Positions 62,632 through 64,000 of a stretch of 64,000 nt of DNA are shown one piece after another. Positions within the stretch are counted from its first letter, which is position 1; each line of letters begins with the position of its first letter. The DNA is from Streptomyces fulvoviolaceus (GTDB lineage: Bacteria > Actinomycetota > Actinomycetes > Streptomycetales > Streptomycetaceae): positions 4,268 through 68,267 of the forward strand of contig NZ_JOEY01000062.1 in NCBI RefSeq assembly GCF_000718165.1. The letters are read 5' to 3'. Under the pieces are notes generated by a model. That model was not told where the DNA came from, did no database searches, and worked only from the letters and a program-made list of their open reading frames with translations. The translations under genes and the position numbers were made by a program.

Positions 62632-63498
62632 CTACCGCTCAAGGAAGTCGAGGGCTTCCGCCACGAACTGCTCGTGGAACTGGAAGATGCCTCCGTGGCC
62701 TGCGTCGGGGTAGACGACCAGGTCGGCGTTCGGCAGTCGCCTGGCCAGTTCGAACGAGTTCTTCGTCGGCACCATCCTGTCGTTGTCGCCGTTGGCGACG
62801 AACACGGGCTGATGGATGACGGAGAGGTCCTGGGGCTGCGCGAGCCCCCAGCGGTGGATGGCCTTGAGCTGGGCGAAGTACGACGTGAGGGAGATCGCCT
62901 TATCGCGGTCGTGAGTGCGCTCCTTGAGCCGGGCCAGGAACTGCTTTCCGGCTCGCCGCCCGCCCGCGGTGCGGGTGAAGAAGAGGAACTGCTTCGGGTC
63001 CTGGAGGGTGAGCAGGGCCCGGACGGTGTCGAGATGGGACAGTCGGGTCACCTTCTTGATGCCCTCACCGCCCGCGGGGCCGGTGCCCGTGAGGATCAGC
63101 CTGCGGACGAGCTGCGGTTCGTCCTGCGCGATCACCTGGGCGATCATGCCGCCCATCGAGAAGCCGTGAATGTCGACATGGTCGAGCCCGAGTCCCCGGA
63201 TGAAGGTGACGGCGTCCTTCGCCATCTCTTCGATGGTCTTCGGTGTCGAGCCGCTGGATGCGCCGACGCCCCTGTTGTCGAAGGTGATGACGCGATGCCT
63301 GGCGGCGATGCCGTCGACGACTCGGGGGTCCCAGTTGTCCAGGACGGCGGAGAGGTGGGTGACGAAGACCACCGGGACGCCGGTCCTCGGGCCGAGGTCG
63401 CGGTAGGCGAAGGTCACTCCCCCGGCGGTGAGGGTGCGGGTGGGTGCCTTCCGGTACGACGTCACCACGTCGCCTCGTACTTCCTGTTCGTCGCTCAC
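62632..63498 (-). CDS. Alpha/beta hydrolase
   Basis: 288 residues from GTG 63498, with AAGGG upstream. VFVTHLSAVLDNWDPRVVDG, the nucleophile elbow HGFSMGGMIAQ (serine), the acid in NGDNDRMVP and the histidine in DAGHGGIFQFHEQF. Similar proteins are non-haem peroxidase-like hydrolases or esterases of actinobacteria. It is monocistronic as far as seen. Confidence 0.85.
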   Translation of the reverse strand: MSDEQEVRGDVVTSYRKAPTRTLTAGGVTFAYRDLGPRTGVPVVFVTHLSAVLDNWDPRVVDGIAARHRVITFDNRGVGASSGSTPKTIEEMAKDAVTFIRGLGLDHVDIHGFSMGGMIAQVIAQDEPQLVRRLILTGTGPAGGEGIKKVTRLSHLDTVRALLTLQDPKQFLFFTRTAGGRRAGKQFLARLKERTHDRDKAISLTSYFAQLKAIHRWGLAQPQDLSVIHQPVFVANGDNDRMVPTKNSFELARRLPNADLVVYPDAGHGGIFQFHEQFVAEALDFLER

Positions 63499-63679
63499 GG
63501 CCGTGCCCTTCTGCGTGGGGTGGAGAACTGCTGGGGTTTGACTGAGCAGGAGTGCGTTCTGGCGTGTGTGAGTGAGTGCTGAGGCTCCCGGCCGACGGCT
63601 GGGTGCTGTCGTCCCAGGAGGGGAATCGGTGTTCGTTCGTCGAATGTGTGACCTTTCCGCGTGGTGTTCGTTGGGTGTG

Positions 63680-64000
63680 ATGAGCGGGTTATTCGAGGGG
63701 CTGTACGGGTGGGGTGGGGTGGGCGGGTTGCGGGAGCTTGCGGCGTCGTGTGTCGTGCCCGGCCCCTCGGGGGTGGCGGTCCGTACCCGGTTGAAGCAGC
63801 TCACGCCCGCCGATGTGAAGGTCCTCGCGCTGGTCGGTGCGTACCTCGGGTCGCTGGCTTCCCGGGATCTGAAGGTGCGGTGCGCGCAGGGTCTGGAGCA
63901 TTCCGCGCAGACGTGGGCGACCCGCAAGCGGGGCCTGACGTCGGTGTCGTCGTCCCGGTGGGCCGGGTCGATCACCAAGGCCACGCATGATCAGTGGGCG
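63680..64000 (+). CDS. TnpB-related protein of the IS200/IS605 superfamily (3' end outside window)
   Basis: The frame from ATG 63680 runs to the window edge (107 codons): GVAVRTRLKQLTPADVKVLA, then VGAYLGSLASRDLKVRCAQG and SSSRWAGSITKATHDQWA. This matches, from memory, the N-terminus of Streptomyces proteins annotated as IS200/IS605 accessory or TnpB-related proteins. The RuvC catalytic residues would lie beyond the edge, as would any guide-RNA end. No IS200 TnpA gene is seen in this window. Confidence 0.6.
   Translation, partial: MSGLFEGLYGWGGVGGLRELAASCVVPGPSGVAVRTRLKQLTPADVKVLALVGAYLGSLASRDLKVRCAQGLEHSAQTWATRKRGLTSVSSSRWAGSITKATHDQWA

Noticed and set aside
21627..63498. The region as a secondary-metabolite biosynthetic cluster
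   Set aside because: No PKS, NRPS, terpene synthase or other core enzyme is present; the genes are many small, separately regulated units.
1..64000. CRISPR arrays, tRNA or rRNA genes
   Set aside because: No regularly spaced repeats and no recognisable tRNA or rRNA sequence were found on reading through the window.

Overview
The window looks like a piece of a Streptomyces chromosome: GC content is very high, start codons are often GTG, and the gene families (TetR, SDR, KdpFAB, DUF6230/DUF6114, CGNR and HxlR regulators) are typical of that genus. No rRNA, tRNA or CRISPR array was seen. Both ends cut through genes: kdpB at the left and a TnpB-related protein at the right.

Positions 1-20370 form a potassium and cation-transport island: kdpB, kdpA, kdpF and a 27-residue companion, a KimA-like APC permease, a DUF4118 protein, kdpD, a CPA1 Na+/H+ antiporter, a membrane protein of unknown role, a second APC-type permease, two paralogous small membrane proteins, a GbsR/MarR-type regulator and a 28-residue-repeat protein. 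Several intergenic regions carry TTGAC-like direct repeats spaced 11 bp, as expected for an OmpR-class regulator such as KdpE (not in the window). Much of this arm looks broken. kdpA has lost its C-terminal segment and reads in frame into kdpB. The KimA-like gene is split by a 3.2-kb IS21-family element with a 6-bp target duplication. kdpD carries a one-base frameshift.

Positions 20380-26000 are rich in debris: pieces of an aminotransferase, a serine hydrolase, an OLD-family ATPase, a group II intron maturase, an SDR and an IS1380 transposase, plus a frameshifted Yellow/MRJP-like gene. Intact SDR, NTF2-like and DUF1330 genes lie among them.

Positions 26000-63500 hold small oxidative and hydrolytic operons, most with a nearby TetR, HxlR, MerR or CGNR regulator. 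They encode SDRs, alpha/beta hydrolases, an iron-sulfur flavin reductase with a PF10118 protein, an MBL protein, LLM and SRPBCC proteins, an enoyl-CoA hydratase-like protein, an acyl-CoA synthetase, a dihydrolipoyl dehydrogenase, and MMPL, DUF3533 and MFS transporters. The set looks suited to handling lipid-like or xenobiotic small molecules, but no substrate can be named.

The most striking pattern is a repeated promoter-operator cassette. The palindrome AAACCGATCGGTTT, or a one- to two-base variant, fills the 17-bp spacer of five promoters (near 21.57, 24.77, 33.04, 39.69 and 43.58 kb), and a second copy lies over the expected transcription start. A sixth site overlaps the -35 of a leaderless TetR gene at 42421. 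This defines a local regulon spread over 22 kb. A second small regulon uses ATAAC-N3-GTTAT (51600 and 53270).
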